Source: Nocardioides piscis (GTDB lineage: Bacteria; Actinomycetota; Actinomycetes; Propionibacteriales; Nocardioidaceae). Taken from it: a stretch of DNA of 64,000 nucleotides. Below the pieces are notes generated by a model. It had not been told where the DNA came from and did not search any database. It was given only the letters and a program-made list of their open reading frames with translations. The stretch covers positions 3,720,669 through 3,784,668 of the forward strand of contig NZ_CP049866.1 in NCBI RefSeq assembly GCF_011300215.1, given 5' to 3'. The position numbers and the translations under genes are program-made. The first letter of the stretch is position 1, and every line of letters starts with the position of its first letter. Shown here piece by piece: positions 28,820 to 38,967 of the stretch.

Positions 28820-29194
28820 GTGAGCACCTTCTACGACGAGATCGGCGGCGAGGCGAAGATTCGCCAGATCGTGCACACGTTCTACAAGGGCGTGGCCGAC
28901 GACCCCGTCCTGCGACCGCTCTATCCCGAGGAGGATCTCGGGCCGGCGGAGGACCGCTTCGCGCTGTTCCTGATGCAGTACTGGGGTGGCCCGTCGACAT
29001 ACTCCGACTCACGGGGTCATCCGCGGCTGCGGATGCGCCACGCCCCGTTCGCCGTCACCGAGGAGTCCGCCCAGCGGTGGCTCGTCCACTTCCGCGCCGG
29101 CCTCGACGGGGCCGACCTCACGCCGGAGCAGGACGCACAGTTCTGGGCCTATGTCACCCACGCGGCCCAGTTCATGGTGAACACGCTCGACTGA
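28820..29194 (+). CDS. Truncated haemoglobin, group II (trHbO-type)
   Basis: A 124-residue globin of the 2-on-2 type. TFYDEIGGEAKIRQIVHTFY is the A/B helix region, the proximal histidine region is RHAPFAVTEESAQRWLVHF with the conserved tryptophan (G8) of group II, and YWGGPSTYSDSRGHPRLRMRH covers the CD loop and E helix. GTG at 28820 follows a GGAGG site. Group II globins bind oxygen and nitric oxide and deal with reactive nitrogen; adjacency to osmC fits an oxidative/nitrosative defence pair, which is inference. Confidence 0.93.
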   Translation: MSTFYDEIGGEAKIRQIVHTFYKGVADDPVLRPLYPEEDLGPAEDRFALFLMQYWGGPSTYSDSRGHPRLRMRHAPFAVTEESAQRWLVHFRAGLDGADLTPEQDAQFWAYVTHAAQFMVNTLD

Positions 29195-29203
29195 GCGAAG
29201 GCG

Positions 29204-30067
29204 TCAGGCGACGACCGCCATCATGGCGTCCCTGTAGGCGGGCGGCGGCTCCACCGAGCGCTGCGTCGCGGAGTCGAAGCAGACCAGCACGACCCGCGCC
29301 CTGGCCAGCAGCTCGTCGCCGTCACGGATCTCCGAGGCGATCGTGAAGGACTTCCGGCCCACGTGCGTGATCCTGGAGTGGATGTCGTAGGGCGCCGCGC
29401 GCAACAGGATCGGCCGTCTGTAGTCGACGTCGGTCTGCGCCACCACGACGTGGAGGGCCTCGACGCCGGGCAGGTCGCGAGCCACCCGGCTCATCATCGG
29501 CACCCGCGCCTCCTGCAGGTACTCGAAGTACTTGACGTTGTTGACGTGTCCATAGACGTCGACGTCGGAGAACCGGACCTGCAGTGCGTAGTGGCCGGGA
29601 TCCCATGGGTCCACCGGGGGAATCTTCGCCGACTGTGGCAGCGGCTCTTCCTTGAAGACGGCCAGGGCCTGCTTCTCGGACGGGGTGAGGCGTCGCGGTC
29701 GTTCGTTGGCGAAGACGTATGGCGTCAGCACGGTGCTCGCCCGGAGGTGGACCACTCGGCCCTCGGGAGTCTCGTCGAAGACCTCGTAGGCCATGGTGAA
29801 GCTGGCAGCCCGGATCTCGGTCACCCAGCACTCGATGCTGATCGGGCGGAGCCGGAAGTTCAGCGGGGCCTGGTAGCTCACCTCGTGCCGCACGACGACG
29901 ACGCCCTCGGCCAGACCGTCACCGGCCTCGTCGCGGATCGCGGGGCCGTGGGAGCGCATCATGTCGACGCGCGCCTCCTGGAGGTAGTCGACGTAGACGA
30001 CGTTGTTGACGTGTCCCAGCAGGTCGAGGTCGGCCCAACGCATGGGGCACTGATAGAGGTGGCGCAC
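29204..30067 (-). CDS. Double-hotdog acyl-CoA thioesterase
   Basis: A 287-residue protein with two 4HBT hotdog domains. Domain 1 (about 1-130) has MRWADLDLLGHVNNVVYVDYLQEAR; domain 2 (about 155-275) repeats it as RFSDVDVYGHVNNVKYFEYLQEAR. The DxxGHVNN motif with the catalytic aspartate is present in both halves, so both may be active. Such proteins hydrolyse acyl-CoA esters in the cytoplasm. The start is a GTG. It ends nine bases after the haemoglobin gene, tail to tail. Confidence 0.9.
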   Translation of the reverse strand: MRHLYQCPMRWADLDLLGHVNNVVYVDYLQEARVDMMRSHGPAIRDEAGDGLAEGVVVVRHEVSYQAPLNFRLRPISIECWVTEIRAASFTMAYEVFDETPEGRVVHLRASTVLTPYVFANERPRRLTPSEKQALAVFKEEPLPQSAKIPPVDPWDPGHYALQVRFSDVDVYGHVNNVKYFEYLQEARVPMMSRVARDLPGVEALHVVVAQTDVDYRRPILLRAAPYDIHSRITHVGRKSFTIASEIRDGDELLARARVVLVCFDSATQRSVEPPPAYRDAMMAVVA

Positions 30068-30108
30068 CGCTCGATGGTCTCAGGCGGGCGCCACCTCAGC
30101 GACAGCAG

Positions 30109-30282
30109 TCAGCGAACGCCGATCAGACCGCCGTAGTAGGCAGGGATCGACTCGTGGCGTGCCATCCGGATCGGGCGGTGCCGGGCGAGGAACTCCGCGG
30201 CCGCGCCCACCGTCAGCAGGGCGGTGACCCCGGCGACCACGAGGACGGCGATGGCGAAGGGGATGAGGAAGTCGAGAGTCAT
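30109..30282 (-). CDS. Small membrane protein (57 residues)
   Basis: A short protein beginning MTLDFLIPFAIAVLVVAGVT, continuing as one membrane helix, then a basic tail EFLARHRPIRMARHESIP ending YYGGLIGVR. ATG at 30282 follows GAAAGGTGG. Although small, it is supported by its ribosome site, its codon pattern and the double operator 13 bases upstream shared with the divergent TetR gene, so it is the likely regulated target. Family not recognised. Confidence 0.7.
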   Translation of the reverse strand: MTLDFLIPFAIAVLVVAGVTALLTVGAAAEFLARHRPIRMARHESIPAYYGGLIGVR

Positions 30283-30294
30283 GGCGATCCACCT

Positions 30295-30327
30295 TTCTAC
30301 GGCTGTAGAATTTCTACATATGTAGAA
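30295..30327. promoter_or_regulatory. Tandem TetR-type operator
   Basis: Two inverted repeats of identical arms follow each other: TTCTAC-GGCT-GTAGAA at 30295-30310 and TTCTAC-ATAT-GTAGAA at 30312-30327, with centres 17 bases apart. They lie between the small membrane protein start and the divergent TetR gene. The AT-rich arms stand out from the G+C-rich surroundings. Confidence 0.85.
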
Positions 30328-30445
30328 GATACTCGCTCCACCCCTAGGGACCAAGCGGGGTGAGTAGTGTCCTCGGTCACCTCACCCGAGTCCCTCTCCA
30401 GCCATTGCGTCCAGGCGCAAGCCAAGAACGAGGAGCACCACCGAC

Positions 30446-31057
30446 TTGCCTCCTCCCAACGACCTCTCAGCCCGCCGGCGCGAGATCCTCGACGCCGCCG
30501 TCACGGTCCTCGCGCAGCACGGCTGGCGCGGCCTGACGCACCGCGCGATCGATCGTGAGGCAGGCCTTCCCGAGGGGTCCAGCTCCGCCTACTACCGTTC
30601 CCGACAAGCCCTCCGGGCGGCGTTGGCGACGCACGTCCTCAGCGCCATCACGGCCGACGTGGAGAAGCTGGCCGCCGGTCTGGCCGATCACGGCGAACCG
30701 GAACCAGCCATCGCCGCGACCGTCGACACCCTTCAGCGCTGGCTGGACTCGCCGGACCGGCTCAAGGCCCGCCTGGAGATCACGCTGGCAGCGACCCGTG
30801 ACGAGACCCTGGCCACCCAGGTGAGCGACCTCCGTGCCGGCCTGACCGATGTCGTGGCAGGCATCCTGGCCCGCAGCGGGCAGCCGCACGCCGGTGCCGT
30901 CCCGGCGATCATCGTCGCCGCCGTCGACGGGTTGCTGATCACAGCACTTCTCCGACCCGGGGCACAGAGGAAGCAGTTCGTCGCCGACGGGCTCGACCTC
31001 CTCGTCCGGTCGTTGACCAACGACGCCGACGGCGATCCCGCTGCACCCGGAGCATGA
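30446..31057 (+). CDS. TetR family transcriptional regulator
   Basis: A 203-residue regulator. The N-terminal helix-turn-helix is RREILDAAVTVLAQHGWRGLTHRAIDREAGLPEGSSSAYYRSR, with the recognition helix around LPEGSSSAYY; residues 60-190 form the ligand-binding helical domain. The chosen start is TTG at 30446, after AGGAG. It probably represses itself and the small membrane protein through the double inverted repeat about 120 bases upstream. The ligand is unknown. Confidence 0.9.
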   Translation: MPPPNDLSARRREILDAAVTVLAQHGWRGLTHRAIDREAGLPEGSSSAYYRSRQALRAALATHVLSAITADVEKLAAGLADHGEPEPAIAATVDTLQRWLDSPDRLKARLEITLAATRDETLATQVSDLRAGLTDVVAGILARSGQPHAGAVPAIIVAAVDGLLITALLRPGAQRKQFVADGLDLLVRSLTNDADGDPAAPGA

Positions 31058-31135
31058 GGAAGGACACGTTCGCTGCCCGCAGAGGTGGCACTAGGGTGCG
31101 ATGCATCCCACCAGCTTTCGAGATTCGGAGATTCC

Positions 31136-32353
31136 ATGCCCGAGGCAGTGATCGTTTCTGCAGCCCGCTCCCCCATCGGCCGCGCGAACAAGGGGTCCCT
31201 CAAGGACTTCCGACCCGACGAGCTGAGCGCCCTGATCGTCAAGGCTGCACTCGACAAGATCCCCAGCCTCGACCCGCGCACCGTGGACGACCTCTACCTC
31301 GGCTGCGGACTGCCCGGCGGCGAGATGGGCAACAACATGGGCCGGATCGTCAACGTCCTCAACGACATGGACGAGGTCCCCGGCGCGACGATCACCCGCT
31401 ACTGCGCCTCCTCGGTCCAGACCACCCGGATGGCGTTCCACGCCATCAAGGCAGGCGAGGGCGACGTGTTCATCTCGGCCGGGGTCGAGACGGTCTCGCG
31501 CTTCGCCAAGGGCACGTCGGACCACATCCCCGACACCCGCAACACGGTCTTCGACGACGCGGCTGCCCGGACGGCCAAGCTCGCCGAAGGCGGCCAGGAC
31601 TGGCACGACCCGCGTGAGGACGGTCTCCTCCCCGACGCCTACATCGCGATGGGCCAGACGGCGGAGAACGTCGCCCGGCTGCGCGGGCTCGACCGCAAGG
31701 AGCTCGACGAGTTCGGCGTCCGCTCGCAGAACCTCGCCGAGAAGGCGATCGCGGACGGCTTCTGGGCCCGCGAGATCACGCCGGTCACCACTCCGGACGG
31801 CACGGTCGTCTCGGCCGATGACGGTCCGCGTGCCGGGGTGACCTATGAGAGCCTCGCCGGCCTCCAGCCCGTGTTCCGGCCCGATGGCGTCGTGACGGCC
31901 GGCAACTGCTGCGCCCTCAACGACGGGGCCGCAGCAGTCGTGCTGATGTCGGACACCAAGGCCGCCGAGCTCGGCCTGAAGCCGCTGGCACGCATCATCT
32001 CCACCGGCGTCTCCGGTCTCTCGCCCGAGATCATGGGCCTCGGCCCGGTCGAGGCGACCAAGCGGGCCCTGGCCAACGCCAACATGTCCATCGGCGACAT
32101 CGACCTGGTCGAGATCAACGAGGCCTTCGCCGCGCAGGTCGTCCCCTCCTACCAGGACCTGGGCATCGACCTCGACCGGCTCAACGTCAACGGCGGCGCG
32201 ATCGCGGTCGGGCACCCGTTCGGGATGACCGGCGCCCGCCTGCAGAACACCCTGCTCAACTCACTCGAGTGGCACGACAAGTCCACCGGCCTGATCACCA
32301 TGTGTGTGGGTGGCGGCCAGGGCATGGCGCTCATCATGGAGCGGCTGAGCTGA
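31136..32353 (+). CDS. Thiolase (acetyl-CoA C-acyltransferase)
   Basis: Condensing or degradative thiolase of 405 residues. All three active-site regions are present: nucleophilic cysteine in TRYCASSVQTTRMA (about residue 90), histidine in GGAIAVGHPFGMTGAR, and second cysteine in MCVGGGQGMA. NEAFAAQ is the usual NEAFA box. Chain length and direction (beta-oxidation or synthesis) cannot be told from sequence. ATG at 31136 starts the family motif PEAVIVSAARSPIG. Confidence 0.95.
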   Translation: MPEAVIVSAARSPIGRANKGSLKDFRPDELSALIVKAALDKIPSLDPRTVDDLYLGCGLPGGEMGNNMGRIVNVLNDMDEVPGATITRYCASSVQTTRMAFHAIKAGEGDVFISAGVETVSRFAKGTSDHIPDTRNTVFDDAAARTAKLAEGGQDWHDPREDGLLPDAYIAMGQTAENVARLRGLDRKELDEFGVRSQNLAEKAIADGFWAREITPVTTPDGTVVSADDGPRAGVTYESLAGLQPVFRPDGVVTAGNCCALNDGAAAVVLMSDTKAAELGLKPLARIISTGVSGLSPEIMGLGPVEATKRALANANMSIGDIDLVEINEAFAAQVVPSYQDLGIDLDRLNVNGGAIAVGHPFGMTGARLQNTLLNSLEWHDKSTGLITMCVGGGQGMALIMERLS

Positions 32354-32371
32354 CCGCCGGCTGACTCCACG

Positions 32372-32410
32372 CAACGGCCGGCGCGAGCACACTGCTCACG
32401 TCGGCCGTTG
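32372..32410 (+). terminator. Terminator-like hairpin after thiolase
   Basis: Outer arms CAACGGCCG (32372-32380) and CGGCCGTTG (32402-32410) enclose a second inner pairing GAGCA/TGCTC. It starts 19 bases after the thiolase stop. No T-tract follows, so termination strength is uncertain. Confidence 0.6.
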
Positions 32411-32451
32411 CCACGTCGACCAGAACACCTGCGGTTGTCACCGCCGGTGGC

Positions 32452-32487
32452 TACCCTCAGGGGTACAGAACGCCGTGGGGACGGCGT
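32452..32487. promoter_or_regulatory. Two inverted repeats upstream of the MarR gene
   Basis: TACCC-TCAG-GGGTA (32452-32465) and ACGCCGT-GGGG-ACGGCGT (32470-32487) lie 20-56 bases before the MarR start. Perfect arms and position suggest operator sites for self-repression; the second could alternatively form a leader hairpin. Confidence 0.55.
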
Positions 32488-32507
32488 AAGAGGGAGAAAA
32501 CAAGAAC

Positions 32508-32999
32508 ATGAATGATGCGTCTCGGGATCCACGTTGGCTCGATGAGGTCCAGCAGCGCTCCTGGCGCGCCCTCGTCATCGGGACCACCCTGTTGATGGAC
32601 CGTCTCGACGACGACCTTCGGCGCAACTTCAACATCTCGCTCACCGAGTACGAGATCCTGGTCCGCCTCTCCGAGCGTGAGGGCCGCAGCCTGCGTATGG
32701 CGCAGCTCGCCGACGCGCTGGCCCACTCGCGCAGTCGCGTCACGCACACCATCGCCCGGATGGAACGCGCCGGCTGGGTCGTCCGTGCGGCCACGCCCGA
32801 GGACGGGCGCGGGATCGTCGCGACGATGACCGACGCCGGGCTGGAGCTCCTGGAGAAGGCCGCGCCGATGCACGTCGAGGGCGTCCGCTCCTACCTTGTC
32901 GACGTCGCCGCCGACGACGACTTCGTCGCGTTGGGCCGCGTCATGGACGCCGTCGCCGACGAGCTCATCTCGGGGCACCCGGAGATGGAGATCCGCTGA
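32508..32999 (+). CDS. MarR family transcriptional regulator
   Basis: A 163-residue winged-helix regulator. The core is LTEYEILVRLSEREGRSLRMAQLADALAHSRSRVTHTIARMERAGWVVRAATPEDGRGIVATMTDAG, in which SRSRVTHTIARM is the recognition helix and the wing carries the conserved DGRG. Dimerisation helices lie at both ends. ATG at 32508 is preceded by AGGGAG. The ligand and target are unknown; no divergent partner is present, so self-control through the upstream inverted repeats is the simplest idea. Confidence 0.92.
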   Translation: MNDASRDPRWLDEVQQRSWRALVIGTTLLMDRLDDDLRRNFNISLTEYEILVRLSEREGRSLRMAQLADALAHSRSRVTHTIARMERAGWVVRAATPEDGRGIVATMTDAGLELLEKAAPMHVEGVRSYLVDVAADDDFVALGRVMDAVADELISGHPEMEIR

Positions 33000-33026
33000 C
33001 CGGCTCGCACCGGCCAGCGGCTCTCG

Positions 33027-34708
<1,682 letters not shown>

Positions 34709-34877
34709 GTCCCCGAGCCTACGGGTCAGGGCGACCGCGTAGAGAACCGGCGGACTCCGAGGCGCACATGGCGCTCGCCACAAGCAGGCCTGCCCTCGAG
34801 ACGGCGATCCGTGGCGTTCACCGGGTGACCGACACGGGCCGCCGTCTCGTGCTCCCGTCCGGCGAGCTGATCGGGTC

Positions 34878-35378
34878 TCAGGCCGCGTCCACCTCGGCAG
34901 CAGGACGAGGCGTGGGCGCGTCCTGGGCGAAGGCAGGTGACTGGCTCAGCGGCGCCATCCACGGGTCGGAGGAGACCGGCTCCTGGCCCAGCTGTCCGGG
35001 CTGCGCCTGACCCGACTCCCCACGAACCTGGCGGGTGAAGGCCCCGGTGCCGTGGGTGAGGTCGTGGCCCACCGAGGTCGCCGTGACCACGAGCTGGGTG
35101 CTCACGCTGCCGTCCTCCTTCTTCCACACGTCGGCCTCGAGGCGCCCGTGGACCACGACGGGCTCTCCGCGGTTGATCGAGGCGGCGACATGCTCCGCGA
35201 GCTTGCGCCAGGCCTTGACCTGATACCAGGTCGTGGTGCCGTCGGACCACTCGTTGTTGCGGAACCTGCGGCTCGTGCTGGCCACGCGGAAGGTCGCCAC
35301 GCAGGCCCCGCCGGTCACCTCCCGCAGGGAGACTTCGGAGCCGACCCAGCCGGTGAGGGTGATGTAGGTGTCGTTCAT
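34878..35378 (-). CDS. ssb: Single-stranded DNA-binding protein (secondary SSB)
   Basis: OB-fold ssDNA-binding protein of 166 residues. NDTYITLTGWVGSEVSLRE, then VATFRVASTSRRF, WYQVKAWRKLAEHV and GEPVVVHGRLEADVW are the standard OB strands. The C-terminal tail is Pro/Gln-rich and ends VDAA without the acidic DDDIPF-type tip through which the main SSB recruits partners. This points to a paralogue of the SsbB kind rather than the replication SSB. ATG at 35378 is the family start. Confidence 0.88.
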   Translation of the reverse strand: MNDTYITLTGWVGSEVSLREVTGGACVATFRVASTSRRFRNNEWSDGTTTWYQVKAWRKLAEHVAASINRGEPVVVHGRLEADVWKKEDGSVSTQLVVTATSVGHDLTHGTGAFTRQVRGESGQAQPGQLGQEPVSSDPWMAPLSQSPAFAQDAPTPRPAAEVDAA

Positions 35379-35537
35379 CAAAGTGCCTTCCTCGATGTCG
35401 AGGACGGCGTGCCCGCCCTCGGCACCCAGAGTGCGGCGACCCACGGACAGCGATCGCACCCGCGTGGGCCGGCTGTGGACGGCCGGGTGGCGGCTGCGGC
35501 TGTGGACGCGCAGCGGCCCGGCCGGGCCGGCCAGGGG

Positions 35538-37191
35538 CTACTTGAGGGCGACCGCGAGAGCGCTGCGCATCGAGGCGTATGCCGACAGCTCGGTCTCGAT
35601 CGGCTCGATGACCAGCTCGCCGGAGACCTCGGCGATCGCCGCTCGCAGCCTCTTGTTGGCGGCAGCCGCGCGCCGACGCGCCGTCAGGCCGACCAGCACC
35701 CGGCAGACGAGGGCGAGCAGGATCCCGAGCAGGATCCCGCCGAGGAACAGCAGGGTCGGCAGAGCGAACCCCCAGACCTCGGGGGTCGGGGGTTCGGGCA
35801 GGCGGGCGTAGGAGCCGAACGCCAGCAACGCCAGCCACAGCCCGCCCACGATGGCAGCCATGATCAGCAGCCACTGCAGGACCCGCACCAGCCCGGCCCA
35901 CACCGGGATCCGCTCGGCGCCGAGGTCGGTCGAGGCGACAGCCCGGTCGAGGCGGTCACCGAGGTCGGTCAACCGCGACGTGGAAGCACGACGGACGGCC
36001 GTCGCCCACGGCTGGGCCAGGTCGTCGGAGAGATGGTCGGCAAAAGCGCGCACCTCGGTGTCGACCCGCGCGCGCTGGACCCCAGAGGCCTTCGGCACCG
36101 AGGTGCGGGCGGTGCCGGTGAGCTGCTTGCCGGCGGCGCCGAGGTCGAGGTGGAGTCGCTTGAGCGGGTCGGGCTTGAGCTTGGACAGCCAGGCGGTGAC
36201 CGGCCAGCCAGTGGCGCGGTTGGCCCGGATCCGGGTCGAGTCCTCCACGGCCTTCACGACGGTGGGCACGCCCCGGCGTCAGCGAAGGCGTCGTTGAGAG
36301 CCGCGACCCGCTCACGCGACATGGACGGCACCGGGGCGGTTCCGGACGCCGACTGGATCCGCTCAGCGGCGGCGCGGACGTCGGCCGCGAGCCGGCTCCT
36401 GGTGGCCTTCTTCTCCGCGACTCGCTTGGCGATCTGCTTGCGCAGCTCCGGGATCCCCCAGCCGTGACGCGCACTGACGCCCAGCACCGGCACCCCGGCG
36501 AGTCCGTCGGCCTCGAGCAGCCGGCGGACGTCGTCGAGCATGCCTTCTCGTCGCGCTTCGGGGACCGTGTCGAGATGGTTGAGGACGACCAGCATCACGT
36601 CCTTGTGCGATGCGAGGGGCGCGAGGTAGCGGTCGTGGATGGCGGCGTCGGCGTATTTCTGCGGGTCGAGCACCCAGACGAACATGTCGGCCAGCCGCAC
36701 GAGCCGATCGACCTCCAGGTGGTGGGTCACCTCGGTCGAGTCGTGGTCGGGAAGGTCCAGCAGCACCACACCCTGCAGCGCTGTGTCCTCCTTGCCCGTG
36801 GAGAGCATCGAGTCGCGGGTGACCTGGTGGCGAGCCGGGATGCCGAGCCACTCGAGCAGCTCCTCGGCACCCTCGCGACCGAACACGCACGCCGTCGCCC
36901 AGGAGGTCGTCGGACGGCGGACGCCCACCGCCGACAGCTCCAGCTCGGTCAGCGCGTTGAAGGTCGACGACTTCCCCGACCCGGTCGCGCCGGCCAGTGC
37001 CACCACGGTGTGCTCAGCAGAGAGCTTGAGGCGCCCGGCCGCCCGATCGACGACTGCACGGGCCTCGGAGACGACGTCGTCGTCGAGTCGCCCCTGCGCG
37101 TGCTCGACCGCTTCCTCCAGGCCCTGGACGCGCGTCCCGATCTCAGAGGTGCGGGAGACCAGCTTCTTGGCCCTTCGAGCAGCGACGTCAT
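35538..37191 (-). pseudogene. Dynamin-like / Era-like membrane GTPase, two frame breaks
   Basis: Second of two adjacent large GTPases. The G domain has P-loop VALAGATGSGKSS, G3 DLPDHDST and G4 NHLD. The C-terminal part has two membrane segments (VLQWLLIMAAIVGGLWLALL and FALPTLLFLGGILLGILLALV) and a helical tail. ATG at 37191 opens MTSLLEG, but the frame matching the G domain is reached only by adding one G near 37171-37173 (EGAKKLVSRTSEIG). A second break at 36271-36274 separates the G domain (ending FADAG) from PTVVKAVEDSTRIR; five bases instead of four would join them. Corrected length is about 550 residues. It starts nine bases after its partner. Confidence 0.82.
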
Positions 37192-37200
37192 GGGATCACC

Positions 37201-38967
37201 CTATGCATCCGGGCGACCGTCCTTGGGTGCGCCACCCTTGGCGGCGAACCGCAGGTCGTCGACGCGGCGCGAGGCGTTGCGCAGGTTCTCCGGGGCCTGG
37301 GGCGAGATCTCGAGGCTGTCGAGGAGGTCGAGATAGCGACGTCGCTCGGTGTCGAGGAGCTCGGAGACCTTCGACTCCAGGTCCTGGCGGGCGCGCTCGG
37401 CCAGGGTGCGGACCGCCTGGTCGCCGAAGACCGCTTCCAACAGCTTCTGGCCGAGCACCGCCGAACCACCGGCGATGCCCGCCTCGGCACCGGTCACCCC
37501 GGCGGTGTGGGCGAAGACCACCACCATCAGCGCCACGGAGAGGCCGTTGACGCCGAAGGCCAGGAAGCGGGCGGTCGACCGCTTGTCGGCCCCTTCGCTG
37601 CGCACCATGTCGAGGACGTCGGACTGCCAGTCGCGTACGGCGCGTTCGGCCCGGCGGCGGAAGTCACGTGAGGCCCGACCGAGGTCCTCACCCGCGTCGG
37701 CCAGCAGGATCTGGCCCGACGCGATCGAGCGCCATGAGGCCTCAGTGCGCTCGGCCGCGGCCTCGGCGTGCTCGAGGATCAGCGTCTCGAGACCCGACTC
37801 GACCGCGACGGTGACCCGCTCGGCCTGCTGGGGCTTGCCCTTGAGGGCATTGACAACCCGGTCACGCAGCCAACCGACCCGCGTCTCCAGCGAACGCAGC
37901 AGCTCCCCCGTCCCGACGAACTCCTGCCAGCGGGCAAGCACCTCGCCACGCAGGAGCGTGCCGTCGGCCGAGGCCTCGGCGATCTGGGCTGCCGCCTGGT
38001 CATAGGACTTGTTGGCGTCGTCTCGGAGTCGGCGTACGGCATCGATCTGCTCGGTGGCGGCGTCCGCCACGAAGTGGGTGCGCCGGGCGAGGGTCCGGAC
38101 CGCCCCCTCGAGGGTCTGCTTCACCACCGCGGTGCGCGCCTCGGCGTCCGCCGCCAGCGACTCCAGCCAGCCACGGATCGCCGCGACCGACTCTGGCGGC
38201 AAGAGCCCCTCGTCGTCGACCTGGCCCTCGACGACGACGAAGAGCGGCGAGTCCTTGAGCCCGCGGCTCGCCAGCATGCGGGCCAGGTGGGTGGAGACGG
38301 TCTCGACGGCCTCGGGGGCGGTGCGGTCGAGCACGATCGCCACCGCAGCCGAGCGGTCGGCGGCCTTGCGCAGGAAGTCCCACGGCACCTGGTCGGCATA
38401 GCGGGCGGCGGAGGTGACGAACAGCCACAGGTCGGCCGCGGCGAGGAGCTGGGCAGCCAGGGTGCGGTTGCGTTCCTCGACCGAGTCGATGTCGGGGGCG
38501 TCGAGGATCGCGAGACCGGGCGGGACCGTGTCCGAGGCGACCAGCTGCAGCGCCTCGGGGTCGTTGGTCGCGCGGTCGACCCGCTCGAGCTCGGGCAACA
38601 GCCGGTCCTGCTTGAACCACATCGCGTCTTCGGGGTTGTGGACCAGCACCGGCGAGCGCGTGGTCGGGCGCAACAGGCCCGGCTGGGTCACCCGACGCCC
38701 CACCAGCGAGTTGACCAGCGTGGACTTGCCTGCACCGGTCGAGCCACCGACCACGGTCAGCAACGGCGCGTCGATGGTCATCAGTCGCGGGATGACGTAG
38801 TCCTCGAGCTGGTCGACCATCTCCTGCTGGGCGTCGCGCTGCTCGGGTGCGCCCGGGAGCTCGAGCGGGAGCCGGACGTCCTGCAGGGCGCTGCGCATGC
38901 GCAGGAGCGCGGTGAGCATCTGCGTCGAGTCGGCGTCGGTCTGTGACACGTCGGGAGTCTGGGTCAT
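37201..38967 (-). CDS. Dynamin-family membrane GTPase
   Basis: A 588-residue GTPase. P-loop GGSTGAGKST lies near residue 75, G1/G2 continues VNSLVGRRVTQPGLLRPTTR, G3 is DAPDIDS and the G4 region ALVLDRT-like (AIVLDRTAPEA). The middle is a long helical stalk and a hydrophobic hairpin lies at LAFGVNGLSVALMVVVFAHTAG to EAGIAGGSAVLGQ, the likely membrane-insertion paddle. Bacterial dynamins often work as adjacent pairs in membrane fusion or repair; the neighbouring GTPase gene makes such a pair. The ATG overlaps the PrsW stop (ATGA). Confidence 0.88.
   Translation of the reverse strand: MTQTPDVSQTDADSTQMLTALLRMRSALQDVRLPLELPGAPEQRDAQQEMVDQLEDYVIPRLMTIDAPLLTVVGGSTGAGKSTLVNSLVGRRVTQPGLLRPTTRSPVLVHNPEDAMWFKQDRLLPELERVDRATNDPEALQLVASDTVPPGLAILDAPDIDSVEERNRTLAAQLLAAADLWLFVTSAARYADQVPWDFLRKAADRSAAVAIVLDRTAPEAVETVSTHLARMLASRGLKDSPLFVVVEGQVDDEGLLPPESVAAIRGWLESLAADAEARTAVVKQTLEGAVRTLARRTHFVADAATEQIDAVRRLRDDANKSYDQAAAQIAEASADGTLLRGEVLARWQEFVGTGELLRSLETRVGWLRDRVVNALKGKPQQAERVTVAVESGLETLILEHAEAAAERTEASWRSIASGQILLADAGEDLGRASRDFRRRAERAVRDWQSDVLDMVRSEGADKRSTARFLAFGVNGLSVALMVVVFAHTAGVTGAEAGIAGGSAVLGQKLLEAVFGDQAVRTLAERARQDLESKVSELLDTERRRYLDLLDSLEISPQAPENLRNASRRVDDLRFAAKGGAPKDGRPDA

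Noticed and set aside
34798..34848. Inverted GAGACGGCG/CGCCGTCTC between ssb and ettA
   Set aside because: The 33-base loop has no support and no T-tract; not convincing as a terminator.
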